This document shows positions 1 through 6,879 of a stretch of 9,491 nucleotides of DNA, piece by piece. The DNA lies in NCBI GenBank assembly GCA_024400895.1, contig JAKSMA010000084.1:1-9491 (forward strand). The letters are read 5' to 3'. The stretch's first letter is position 1. The number at the start of each line of letters is the position of its first letter. The translations under genes and the position numbers were made by a program. The stretch is from Muribaculaceae bacterium. GTDB taxonomy: Bacteria > Bacteroidota > Bacteroidia > Bacteroidales > Muribaculaceae. The notes beneath the pieces are model-generated. The model saw nothing but the letters and a program-made list of their open reading frames with translations, was not told the DNA's origin and searched no databases.

Positions 1-352
1 TCAAAGTTTCTTGTTGCTTTTGGAGGTCTTGTTGAGCAGTTTGAGAGAAGTCTTGCAGACGAGTCTAGAGGTCTTGAGCTTCCTTAGCCTTAGCTTCGAT
101 AGTTGCTTGAGCAGCTTTAGCTTTTTCAAGTTCATCAAGTTCTTGGCTCTTCTTTTGAAGTTCGTCTTGGAGCGCCTTTCCTTGTTGTTGATACTTGTCG
201 CTTGCAGCCTTGAGGGTGTTTTGAGCAGTAGCAGTTTCAGGCATTACTTGGAAAATTTCAGCAGGATTAACCATACCAAACTTCACAGCAGATTGAGCTG
301 AAAGCATCATTGGAGCAGCAACAAGCGCTGCGAGGATAAATTTCTTTAACAT
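1..352 (-). pseudogene. OmpH/Skp-family periplasmic chaperone, second copy, interrupted by an in-frame TAG and cut by the window edge
   Basis: Start ATG is at 350-352, chosen because it begins a clean signal peptide (MLKKFILAALVAAPMMLSAQ). An in-frame ATG at 433 would add 27 hydrophilic residues before the signal. After the signal come the OmpH-type opening (VKFGMVNPAEIFQVMPE) and a Lys/Glu/Gln/Ala-rich coiled coil, as in Skp, the trimeric periplasmic holdase for unfolded outer-membrane proteins. The frame stops at TAG (65-67) after 95 residues, while family members are usually about 160-170. Past the TAG the same frame stays open to base 2 and reads TRLQDFSQTAQQDLQKQQ, clearly the continuation of the coiled coil, so this is one gene with an internal stop, not a short gene. 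It lies 89 nt downstream of an intact OmpH copy. It may be a truncated pseudogene, a gene with stop readthrough, or a sequencing error. The family call is firm; the functional status is open. Confidence 0.8.
65..67 (-). other. In-frame amber (TAG) codon inside ompH copy 2
   Basis: On the minus strand the codons read GCT CAA GAC CTC TAG ACT CGT CTG CAA GAC. The frame before and after the TAG has the same coiled-coil character and no frameshift is needed. From memory of Bacteroides OmpH proteins, this position is usually Gln or Lys. A single change from CAG or AAG would give TAG. Confidence 0.85.
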
Positions 353-405
353 AGTGTTTAAAAATGAGTTATTTAGTTTATAATTTTTATATCCGTATCT
401 CTCTG

Positions 406-433
406 ATGTGTCATCACCTTGAGGCCGACACAT
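406..433 (-). other. Short hairpin between the two ompH genes
   Basis: ATGTGTC (406-412) and GACACAT (427-433) form a perfect 7-bp inverted repeat around a 14-nt loop. It begins 8 nt after the stop codon of the upstream ompH copy. No T-run follows it on the minus strand, so it does not look like an intrinsic terminator. It could be an mRNA stability or processing hairpin between cotranscribed genes, which is inference only. Confidence 0.35.
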
Positions 434-441
434 ATTTAAAA

Positions 442-954
442 TTAATAGCCTAACTTAGCGATTACTTCGTCGGTGACATCGATACGTGGCGACACATACA
501 TAGCACCTTGAATCGATGCACGGTCGAATATCACTTGGTAGCCTTTTTCTTCACACACCTTTTTGCAAGCTGCATAAATGTCGTCTTGGATAGGCTTGAT
601 GAGCGATTGTTGCTTTTTGTAGAGTTCGCCTTGTGGACCGAAGTATTTATACTTCAGTTGAGAGGCTTCCTTCTCTTTAGCCACAATTTCGGCTTCTTTT
701 TTCTTCTTTTGTTCGTCGGTGAGGAAAACCATGTCGGCCTGATAGTTCTTATACATTGTGTCAGCCTCCTTTTCCAGGGTTTCCACTTCGCGTTGCCAAC
801 GCTGTGAAATTTGGTTCAACTGCTCGTTAGCCATCTCGTAGTTAGGGATTTTCTTCAAAATGTATTCCTGATCGATGAAGGCAAACTTTTGTGCAGAAGC
901 TGTAGCCACGAAAGCGGCCACCGCGATAAAGAGCATTACAATTTTTTTCATCAT
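442..954 (-). CDS. OmpH/Skp-family periplasmic chaperone, intact first copy
   Basis: This 170-residue protein is a normal length for the family. Residues 1-22 are a signal peptide (two Lys after MM, hydrophobic core, cleavage after ASAQ), so it is periplasmic. The mature protein opens with KFAFIDQEYILKKIP, the OmpH N-terminal strand, followed by a long charged coiled coil (about residues 40-125, rich in K, E and Q). It ends with the compact C-terminal half of the body domain (YQVIFDRASIQGAMYVSP, then DVTDEVIAKLGY). Skp-like proteins trap unfolded barrels leaving the Sec translocon and hand them to BamA. Its place 97 nt downstream of bamA fits that job. Two adjacent ATGs (952-954 and 949-951) could serve as start; the first is taken. 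It ends in TAA. I assign no symbol because Bacteroidota carry two such paralogs and their division of labour is unclear. Confidence 0.93.
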   Translation of the reverse strand: MMKKIVMLFIAVAAFVATASAQKFAFIDQEYILKKIPNYEMANEQLNQISQRWQREVETLEKEADTMYKNYQADMVFLTDEQKKKKEAEIVAKEKEASQLKYKYFGPQGELYKKQQSLIKPIQDDIYAACKKVCEEKGYQVIFDRASIQGAMYVSPRIDVTDEVIAKLGY

Positions 955-1051
955 AATTTTCGTTTTTATGTTGATTAATTCGTGAATTCTGTGAGGTTAG
1001 ACTCCAAGAAAGACAAATAGTTTATTTCTTCTGTTGGTTTTGAGTTCTTTA

Positions 1052-3691
1052 TTAGAATTCCTGACCGAGCACGAAGTGGAAGTTGCTGCCACCCTTGGTG
1101 CCAAACACCTTGTCGAAACCGTAACCCCAGTCAATACCCATCATACCGAGCATTGGGAGGAAGATGCGCACACCCACACCAGCAGAGCGCTTGAGGTCGA
1201 ATGGCGAGAAGCGGCTCACACTGGTCCATGCATTACCTGCTTCAACGAATGCCAATGGATAGATAGTGGCACTTGGAGAGAGCATCAATAGGAAGTGAAG
1301 TTCCATCAAGAAGCGAGTGTAGGCGTAACCGTCGCTACCATAAGGGGTGAACTGACCATTGTCGTAACCACGTAATGCGATGGTTTCGGTTGCATAGGTG
1401 TAGCTACCCGACATACCATCACCACCAACGTAGAATGTTTCGAATGGTGATTTGATGTACTTGTTCCAGCTACCGAGCAGACCGATGTCGGCACGTGTCA
1501 TGAGCACGAGGGTCCAACGTCCGTCGGGATCGGTGAGTGGAGTGTAGGTACGAGCCTGGAATTTGAGTTTCCAGTATTCAATCCATTTGTAGAGTTCTTT
1601 CTTCGATGCTTCATCGGTGGCTTCCGAGAGAGCCTTCCAGTTTTTCTTGCCGAAGAGGCTTGCTGGAGGTGTGCAGTGGAAACTGAGCGAGAAGCTACTA
1701 CCACGGCGGGTGTAGAGTGGGTTATCGATACTGTTACGAGCGATGGTCAAGCCAAACACGAGAGAGTTGGATGTACCATTGTTCATGTAGTAGAGATATT
1801 CCCAGTTCTTGAGGCTATACCATTGGTAACCGAGTTCGGCAGTGAGAGTGAAGTAGTCGTCCGGCCATTTCAAACGCTTACCGAAGCCGACGGTCACACC
1901 ACCCATCTGGAGGTATTTATTTGGGTCGTAAGCATCTTCATAGTAGTTGTTGTAGCCATAGTTGCCATAGCCGTAGTTGCGACCTGAATAGTAGTTGTTG
2001 TAGTAGTTCAACATACCATTCTGATAAAGCGTGTTGTAGTAACTTGAGTTGATACCGGTCTGGCGGCTATAGAATGCCGACACACTCAAAGAGTTTGGAC
2101 GCTTACCACCAAACCATGGGTCGAGGAACGACACGCTATATGATTGGTAATACTTAGCATTGGTTTGAGCACTGATGGTGAATGTCTGTCCCTCACCTTG
2201 TGGGATAATGCCCTTGAATGATGATGGGTGGAAGAGATTCTGAATGGAGAAGTTGGTGAACTTCAAACTCAGCTTACCGATAATACCGGTTTGACCCCAA
2301 CCAGCAGAGAATTCAATCTGGTCGTTGGCTTTCGACTCAAGACCGAGGATAATGTCGACCGTACCGTTTTCTTCGTTAGGCTCAGGGCGAATGTCCATTT
2401 TTTCAGGGTCGAAGTGACCAGTCTGTGCAATTTCACGAGCCGAACGCATCAAGTCGCTCTTCGAGAAAAGGTCACCAGGGCGAACACGCAATTCGCGGCG
2501 AATCACCTTTTCATATAGTCGGTCGTTACCGTTAATCACCACGCGGTTGATAGTGGCTTGCTTACCTTCGAACAGACGCATTTCAAGTGCTATAGAGTCG
2601 CCTTCCACATGGGTTTCCACTGGCAGAATCTGCGCGAAGAGGTAACCCTTGTCGAGATAGAGATTCGAAACAGCGTCGTCGTCGGTGCTCAAGCGCTTGT
2701 TGAGCTTCTTTTGGTTGTAGACTTGACCTTTTTCCATACCAAGCACATTCTCAAGGAATTCGGTTGGATACACGGTGTTACCCACCCAGTTGATGCCAGA
2801 AATATAATATTTCTTTCCTTCTTCAACTCGCAAGTACACATCCACCTTCTTTTCGTCGAAGCTGACCACACTGTCGGCAACGATGCGAGCATCGCGATAA
2901 CCTAATTCGTTGTATTTTTCGATAATGCGACTTTTATCTTCTTCATAGTCGGTGGCTACGAACTTCTTCTGGCTAAACCATTTTTTGAAGTTGAAGAAAC
3001 CAGTTTCGTTGGTTTTCTTCATGGCACCTTTAATCTTGCCATCGCTCAGCACTTCGTTGCCCTCGATATAGATTTTGTGCACACCAATCTTAGAGTGCTT
3101 GTCGACCACGATGTCAACAATCACTTCGTTCTTCTTGCTGAGGTCTTCCTTTTGAACAACCTCCACAGTGGCCTTGTCGAAGCCCTTGTCGGCAAAATAC
3201 TTCTGCACGATAATCTTCACACGGTCGGCAATGTTAGGAGTCATCTGGTTGCCGGGGGTAAGGCCCAAACGCTCGCTCACATCCTTCTTTTCATTACCCT
3301 TCACGCCGATATAGTTCACCTGTGAAATACGTGGTTGCTGTTGAAGCACAAATTCGAGCCAGGCCTTGTCGCCATACACCTTTTCCACCTTGATTTGCAC
3401 CTTGGAGAAAAGGCCCTGACGCCAAAAGCGTTTAGCAGCATTCTTGAGGTCGTCGCCGGGGATTTCCACGCGTTGTCCAATAGAGAGACCAGAATAGCCA
3501 ATGATGATGTAATCTTCATAGTTATCAACACCAGTCACCTTAATCCCGGCAATCTCATATTTAGGATGATGGCCGGAGAACACCACTTTCGGATTGAAGA
3601 TTGTGTCGTTTTTAGTGTATGTTTCTTGCGCTTTTACACTTGTGGCAAGCGAAAGAAGAGCTACGAGAAGTAGGAGTGCTTTATATCGCAT
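1052..3691 (-). CDS. bamA: Outer membrane protein assembly factor BamA (Omp85 family)
   Basis: BamA is the Omp85 barrel that folds and inserts beta-barrel proteins into the outer membrane. The 879 residues begin with a signal peptide (about 1-22, ending VKAQ). Five POTRA repeats follow, at about 45-118, 122-199, 202-291, 294-376 and 380-453. Visible POTRA hallmarks include the GNxVLSDG-type turn near 211-218, GNTVYPTEFL near 305-314 and GNDRLYEKVIRREL near 388-401. The 16-strand barrel runs from about 460 to the C-terminal Phe. LRGY at 773-776 is the Bacteroidota form of the conserved VRGF/Y motif of lid loop L6. The protein ends FVLGQEF, a usual outer-membrane barrel terminus. The ATG is 10 nt after the uppS stop, implying cotranscription and possibly translational coupling. 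It is longer than E. coli BamA (about 810), partly because of a Tyr/Asn-rich insertion at 551-588. Confidence 0.97.
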   Translation of the reverse strand: MRYKALLLLVALLSLATSVKAQETYTKNDTIFNPKVVFSGHHPKYEIAGIKVTGVDNYEDYIIIGYSGLSIGQRVEIPGDDLKNAAKRFWRQGLFSKVQIKVEKVYGDKAWLEFVLQQQPRISQVNYIGVKGNEKKDVSERLGLTPGNQMTPNIADRVKIIVQKYFADKGFDKATVEVVQKEDLSKKNEVIVDIVVDKHSKIGVHKIYIEGNEVLSDGKIKGAMKKTNETGFFNFKKWFSQKKFVATDYEEDKSRIIEKYNELGYRDARIVADSVVSFDEKKVDVYLRVEEGKKYYISGINWVGNTVYPTEFLENVLGMEKGQVYNQKKLNKRLSTDDDAVSNLYLDKGYLFAQILPVETHVEGDSIALEMRLFEGKQATINRVVINGNDRLYEKVIRRELRVRPGDLFSKSDLMRSAREIAQTGHFDPEKMDIRPEPNEENGTVDIILGLESKANDQIEFSAGWGQTGIIGKLSLKFTNFSIQNLFHPSSFKGIIPQGEGQTFTISAQTNAKYYQSYSVSFLDPWFGGKRPNSLSVSAFYSRQTGINSSYYNTLYQNGMLNYYNNYYSGRNYGYGNYGYNNYYEDAYDPNKYLQMGGVTVGFGKRLKWPDDYFTLTAELGYQWYSLKNWEYLYYMNNGTSNSLVFGLTIARNSIDNPLYTRRGSSFSLSFHCTPPASLFGKKNWKALSEATDEASKKELYKWIEYWKLKFQARTYTPLTDPDGRWTLVLMTRADIGLLGSWNKYIKSPFETFYVGGDGMSGSYTYATETIALRGYDNGQFTPYGSDGYAYTRFLMELHFLLMLSPSATIYPLAFVEAGNAWTSVSRFSPFDLKRSAGVGVRIFLPMLGMMGIDWGYGFDKVFGTKGGSNFHFVLGQEF
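1940..2003 (-). repeat. In-frame 16-bp direct repeats within the bamA Tyr/Asn-rich loop
   Basis: The 16-mer ATAGTAGTTGTTGTAG (plus strand) occurs exactly at 1940-1955 and 1988-2003, 48 nt apart, a multiple of three. On the coding strand it encodes the YNNYY runs at residues 580-584 and 564-568. The segment between carries shorter copies (GTAGTTG, ATAGTTG). Slippage or recombination between the copies would change loop length by 16 residues without breaking the frame. Confidence 0.8.
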
Positions 3692-3701
3692 ATCGTTAAT
3701 A

Positions 3702-4454
3702 TTATTCTTTATCGTTAGTCACCTGTTCGCTGGTTTTACCATAGCGGCGTTCGCGGCGTTGGTATTCAATAATGGCTTCAAGAAAATCATCTTTCGTGAA
3801 GTCGGGCCACAGAACAGGGGTAAAATAGAGTTCACTATAAGCAATTTGCCACAGCAGATAGTTGCTGATGCGCAAATCGCCAGCCGTACGGATAAGCAGG
3901 TCGGGGTCGGGCATGTAGGAAGTGGACAGATGAGAGGAAACCACGGCGTCGTCGATATCAGCCACATCAAGTTTGCCATCTTTCACCTCACTTGCGATGC
4001 TGCGTACAGCCTCCACAATTTCCCAGCGAGAAGAGTAGCTCAGTGCCAAGCACACTTCCATTCCAGTGCAGTGGGCGGTGTCGTCCATACACTTTTGTAG
4101 TCGCGTGCGGGCAAATTCTGGCATACGCTCCATGTCGCCAATAGCAGTAAGACGCACATTCTTCTCGATGAGTTCTGGCGTTTCTTTTTCGATGGACGTA
4201 ACCACCAAATGCATCAATGCATCCACCTCCATTTGTGGGCGGTTCCAGTTTTCGGTAGAGAATGTGTAGAGCGTGAGGAATTCTACGCCCAAATCGTTGG
4301 CCACCTCAGTGATGTTGTGCACAGTGGGCACACCATTTTCGTGACCGAACGAGCGTATCATTCCACGCTGCTTCGCCCATCGTCCATTTCCATCCATAAT
4401 GATGGCCACATGGCGTGGGATTCTTGTCTTGTCTATTTTTTCAATCAGCGACAC
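3702..4454 (-). CDS. uppS: Isoprenyl transferase (di-trans,poly-cis-undecaprenyl-diphosphate synthase)
   Basis: This 250-residue cis-prenyltransferase adds isopentenyl units to farnesyl diphosphate to build undecaprenyl diphosphate, the lipid carrier for peptidoglycan and surface glycans. It acts at the cytoplasmic membrane face. Family signatures are all present: [17 protein letters not shown] (15-31) with the Mg-binding Asp21, the GHENG turn (37-41), [10 protein letters not shown] (64-73), [21 protein letters not shown] starting at residue 183 with Arg189 and Arg195, and Glu208. The usual NYGGR motif reads SYSSR (139-143), which I recall as common in Bacteroidota. The start is GTG (4452-4454): an in-frame TAA lies two codons upstream, and the first internal Met is Met20 within the active site, so no ATG start is possible. 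It lies 54 nt downstream of the DUF6089-like gene and 10 nt upstream of bamA. Confidence 0.96.
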   Translation of the reverse strand: MSLIEKIDKTRIPRHVAIIMDGNGRWAKQRGMIRSFGHENGVPTVHNITEVANDLGVEFLTLYTFSTENWNRPQMEVDALMHLVVTSIEKETPELIEKNVRLTAIGDMERMPEFARTRLQKCMDDTAHCTGMEVCLALSYSSRWEIVEAVRSIASEVKDGKLDVADIDDAVVSSHLSTSYMPDPDLLIRTAGDLRISNYLLWQIAYSELYFTPVLWPDFTKDDFLEAIIEYQRRERRYGKTSEQVTNDKE

Positions 4455-4508
4455 TGCTTATATATATAATGTATATTATATTTCTTCTTTATTAAAAAAC
4501 GCTTCGCA
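4455..4508 (-). promoter_or_regulatory. AT-rich leader with small hairpin in front of uppS GTG start
   Basis: The 54-nt gap is almost all A/T. ATATAAT (4464-4470) and ATTATAT (4475-4481) form a 7-bp inverted repeat with a 4-nt loop just ahead of the uppS GTG codon. There is no Shine-Dalgarno sequence at normal distance and no TAnnTTTG element. It is probably an unstructured or weakly structured translation-initiation region inside the operon. Confidence 0.3.
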
Positions 4509-5171
4509 TCATTCCACATAATGGCACTTGGTGCAACGCTTACTGAATTCGTAAGTGACGGTAAACATTGCAGCCGAATACCAGTCGGTGTTTTTGGCAA
4601 AACCGTGCTTGATGCGATAAAGGTCGCTCAATCCGTCGATTCGGTCGCCAAACGCCTTGCGCATGGTGAATTCGAAACCGAGATTGATGCGTTCCTTCAG
4701 TTGATATTTCACTCCCACACCCATTGGAATGTTCACAGAAAGATGTGTGCCATTCATAAACGATGTGGATGCGCCGATACCCACCACCATATATGGGGTG
4801 AGGCGGCTGTAGTTTTTGTATTTTGCGCCGATGCCATAATTGAAGAAGTTGAACTCGGCCTGTGCGCCCAAGTCGACGAGATGAGAAGTGAATTCGTAAT
4901 GCTCACCATCGGGAAATTTGCTTGCACAGTCGTTGCTGTTGCCACTAAGCGAAGCATAGAGCAAGTTGGCTTTGAAAGCAATACGGCTATTCATATTGTA
5001 GCGGAACACGCCACCGCCCACAATGCCAGGGTGCTTATACATGTTGCCGCCGCTGATGTCGCCCAAATAGCCACTCACGCCCAACGCAGGACCCACTTCG
5101 TAGCGGTACTCCTGTGCTGCAGCCGAAAGTGCCACAAGCGCCATTGCCAATATTGCTAAAATCTTCTTCAT
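4509..5171 (-). CDS. Small outer-membrane beta-barrel protein, DUF6089-like
   Basis: This 220-residue exported protein has a clear signal peptide (1-20, ending SAAAQ). The mature part is a run of amphipathic strands with Gly/aromatic alternation (YEVGPALGVSGYLGDISGG, VGGGVFRYNM, RIAFKANLLYASLSG, VDLGAQAEFNFFNYG, LTPYMVVGIGAS, PMGVGVKYQL, INLGFEFTMRKAFGD, FTVTYEF). That is the pattern of a roughly 8-strand outer-membrane barrel. Overall form and position next to uppS-bamA resemble the Bacteroidota DUF6089 family, which I recall from that neighbourhood; its function is not established. The tail is unusual for a barrel: instead of ending on the last strand's aromatic residue, it adds KRCTKCHYVE with a CxxCH motif (213-217). 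It sits 35 nt downstream of the lipoprotein gene and 54 nt upstream of uppS, so is most likely cotranscribed with them. It ends in TGA. Confidence 0.85.
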   Translation of the reverse strand: MKKILAILAMALVALSAAAQEYRYEVGPALGVSGYLGDISGGNMYKHPGIVGGGVFRYNMNSRIAFKANLLYASLSGNSNDCASKFPDGEHYEFTSHLVDLGAQAEFNFFNYGIGAKYKNYSRLTPYMVVGIGASTSFMNGTHLSVNIPMGVGVKYQLKERINLGFEFTMRKAFGDRIDGLSDLYRIKHGFAKNTDWYSAAMFTVTYEFSKRCTKCHYVE

Positions 5172-5206
5172 TTATGGATTTTGTAAATTATCTTTTCTGA
5201 TAATGA

Positions 5207-6688
5207 TTAGTAGAGCGGTTTGAAAGTGAGTTGATTAATCACGCCCTTCCAAATGCTGTTGAGCAATTCACCACTTGAATTCTTACCACCAACAAGGTAG
5301 ATGTATGGGCATTGCCATTCGGTGACAGGCTGTATTGGAGCCTGTGCGCGAACTTTATTGCGCTGTTCTTCAACCACGAAGGTTTGAGCGCCCACAAAGA
5401 GTGGCATATAAGATGGCAGTTGAAGTTGTTTGCCACCAGAGCTCCAAGTGATACCCTGATTGTAGGAAACGTAAGTGGTGCGATTCATAGCGCCCTCTGC
5501 ATTGCGGCCACCGAGCACAATCCAAGTGGCGCGCTTAGTGAGGCGATGTGTCACGCTGTCGTTGTTAAACGAGGTGTACGACACCAGTGATGCGCCTTCA
5601 AGAGCTGGCAGTGGAGATGCAGCGTTTTCATTGTCGATACGAGCCCATGATTTGCCATCGTAGCCCCAAACGCCATTCACCACTTTTCCGTCTTTATTCA
5701 CACCACCCACGAGCATGCCTTGTTGGCTGTCGGTCCAAGAGTTGTTGGCCATCACAAATTCAGATGAGCCTACGACTGGGAAATCAGCTTCCACAGCCAT
5801 TGGAGTGTAACTGCCACGGGGGTATTCGTCGTGCTTGTATGTGCTACCATCTTTCAGCACGCCAAGCAACTTGCTGCCATGAGCACCCTTGATGCTATAC
5901 CATGCCATACCACAACTGGTCCAAGTGGCGCCCTCATCGGTGCTCTTATAGAGCTGGCCTGCATTTGAAAGAATATAGAAAGCATCATCTGATGCGGTGA
6001 ATGAACTTACATTTGGAACGAAATCGAATGCCACAGTCTTCTTTTCCCAAGTGCCTTGGCCGGGGTTGGTTGCAGAAGACATGATGTAGCCGTAAGTGTC
6101 GGCCACGAGGCAGAAGTATTTACCGTTTTGAGCTACGCTCTTCTCATCCTTTGGCGCACCGCTGGTGTTAGGAAGGTCGCGGCGAGCACGTTGGTCCCAG
6201 AAGAGTGAGTCTGGTTTCATTTTGTGAACATTCACACTCACATTGTAGGTGCGAACCACCTTACCGTCTTGCGAAGTCACTTCCAGTTCCACATTGCTGG
6301 TGAAGTCGATACTGTCTTTAGTTTCGCTTGAGTATTCCACTTCCTTCTTTTCCATCCACTTGCTTTCCTTCACCTTAAACACGGCCTTGCCTACAGATGA
6401 AGGGAAAGTGACCGACACGGTGAGGTGCGACACATCTGTGCCCTTAGGCAGAGAGTCGGCATTGTAGATAAGATTTCTATCTTGGTCGATGGAGAAGAAC
6501 ACAGAATCAAGGTTGTAAAGCACCTTGTTGTTGGTGCCTAATTTAAAATCCGATACCAAAGTTGAGGTATAACTGTTGGTCGAAAAAGATGTTTGAGACT
6601 GAGGTTCATCTTTCGAGGAATTACACGAAGTGATGGCCAATGACAGGAGCATGGCCAGCAACATGAATATTGAATATTTTTTGTTCAT
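5207..6688 (-). CDS. Propeller-type lipoprotein, DUF6242-like
   Basis: This 493-residue lipoprotein has a type II signal: MNKKYSIFMLLAMLLSLAITSC, with the lipidated Cys at 22. The sequence after Cys (NSSKDEPQ) contains K-D-E, resembling the K(D/E)2 lipoprotein export signal of Bacteroidota, so it may face the outside. Residues about 35-155 look like an Ig-like beta domain (alternating strands, LELEVTSQDGK-type hairpins). Residues about 160-493 look like a beta-propeller: two Asp-box motifs, STDEGATW (249-256) and SYNQGITW (408-415), plus kelch-like GG...W blades near 326-348, 389-395 and 464-480. This architecture matches my recollection of DUF6242 proteins. No catalytic residues are recognised, and binding to a glycan or protein is only a guess. 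It is the first gene of the minus-strand operon, with a candidate promoter at 6713-6720. Confidence 0.85.
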   Translation of the reverse strand: MNKKYSIFMLLAMLLSLAITSCNSSKDEPQSQTSFSTNSYTSTLVSDFKLGTNNKVLYNLDSVFFSIDQDRNLIYNADSLPKGTDVSHLTVSVTFPSSVGKAVFKVKESKWMEKKEVEYSSETKDSIDFTSNVELEVTSQDGKVVRTYNVSVNVHKMKPDSLFWDQRARRDLPNTSGAPKDEKSVAQNGKYFCLVADTYGYIMSSATNPGQGTWEKKTVAFDFVPNVSSFTASDDAFYILSNAGQLYKSTDEGATWTSCGMAWYSIKGAHGSKLLGVLKDGSTYKHDEYPRGSYTPMAVEADFPVVGSSEFVMANNSWTDSQQGMLVGGVNKDGKVVNGVWGYDGKSWARIDNENAASPLPALEGASLVSYTSFNNDSVTHRLTKRATWIVLGGRNAEGAMNRTTYVSYNQGITWSSGGKQLQLPSYMPLFVGAQTFVVEEQRNKVRAQAPIQPVTEWQCPYIYLVGGKNSSGELLNSIWKGVINQLTFKPLY

Positions 6689-6712
6689 CTAATTGAGTTT
6701 GCTTTGAAAGTA

Positions 6713-6720
6713 CAAATTTA
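6713..6720 (-). promoter_or_regulatory. Candidate -7 element for the minus-strand envelope operon
   Basis: Read on the minus strand this is TAAATTTG, an exact match to the Bacteroidota sigma-ABfr -7 consensus TAnnTTTG. It lies 24 nt upstream of the lipoprotein ATG, so the leader would be only about 15-20 nt. No TTTG occurs at the ideal -33 spacing. TTTG copies at 6733-6736 and 6724-6727 are closer than usual, which makes this weaker than the prmC promoter. Confidence 0.55.
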
Positions 6721-6879
6721 CAACAAATTCATCAAAAAACGGGACTATTTTGCGCTTTTTTATATAATAACACGCGCGAGTCCACAATTTTGAGCATGTA
6801 AAATTAATATTTAAGTGGCAAACAACTCCCACAAATTAAGATATTATGAGAGTATCGGCGCATTTTTACACCTTTTTAA

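Noticed and set aside
11..301. Plus-strand Leu/Ser-rich open frame of 96 codons
   Set aside because: It is the complement of the ompH coiled coil (Lys/Gln/Glu codons read backwards give Leu/Ser/Phe); no independent evidence.
353..433. Upstream ATG (433) as start of ompH copy 2
   Set aside because: It would place 27 polar residues ahead of an excellent signal peptide and starts within the spacer hairpin; ATG 352 is better.
1028..1051. Terminator after bamA
   Set aside because: T-rich stretches exist but no inverted repeat accompanies them, and ompH follows on the same strand without a promoter match.
4486..4508. T-run just after the DUF6089-like gene (minus strand) as an intrinsic terminator
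   Set aside because: Only a two-base-pair GC(GAA)GC stem precedes the T6, too weak for a terminator, and the downstream uppS has no visible promoter of its own.
4521..5159. Plus-strand open frame of 212 codons
   Set aside because: It is antisense to the DUF6089-like barrel gene, which has a signal peptide and barrel strands. The antisense product shows no domain.
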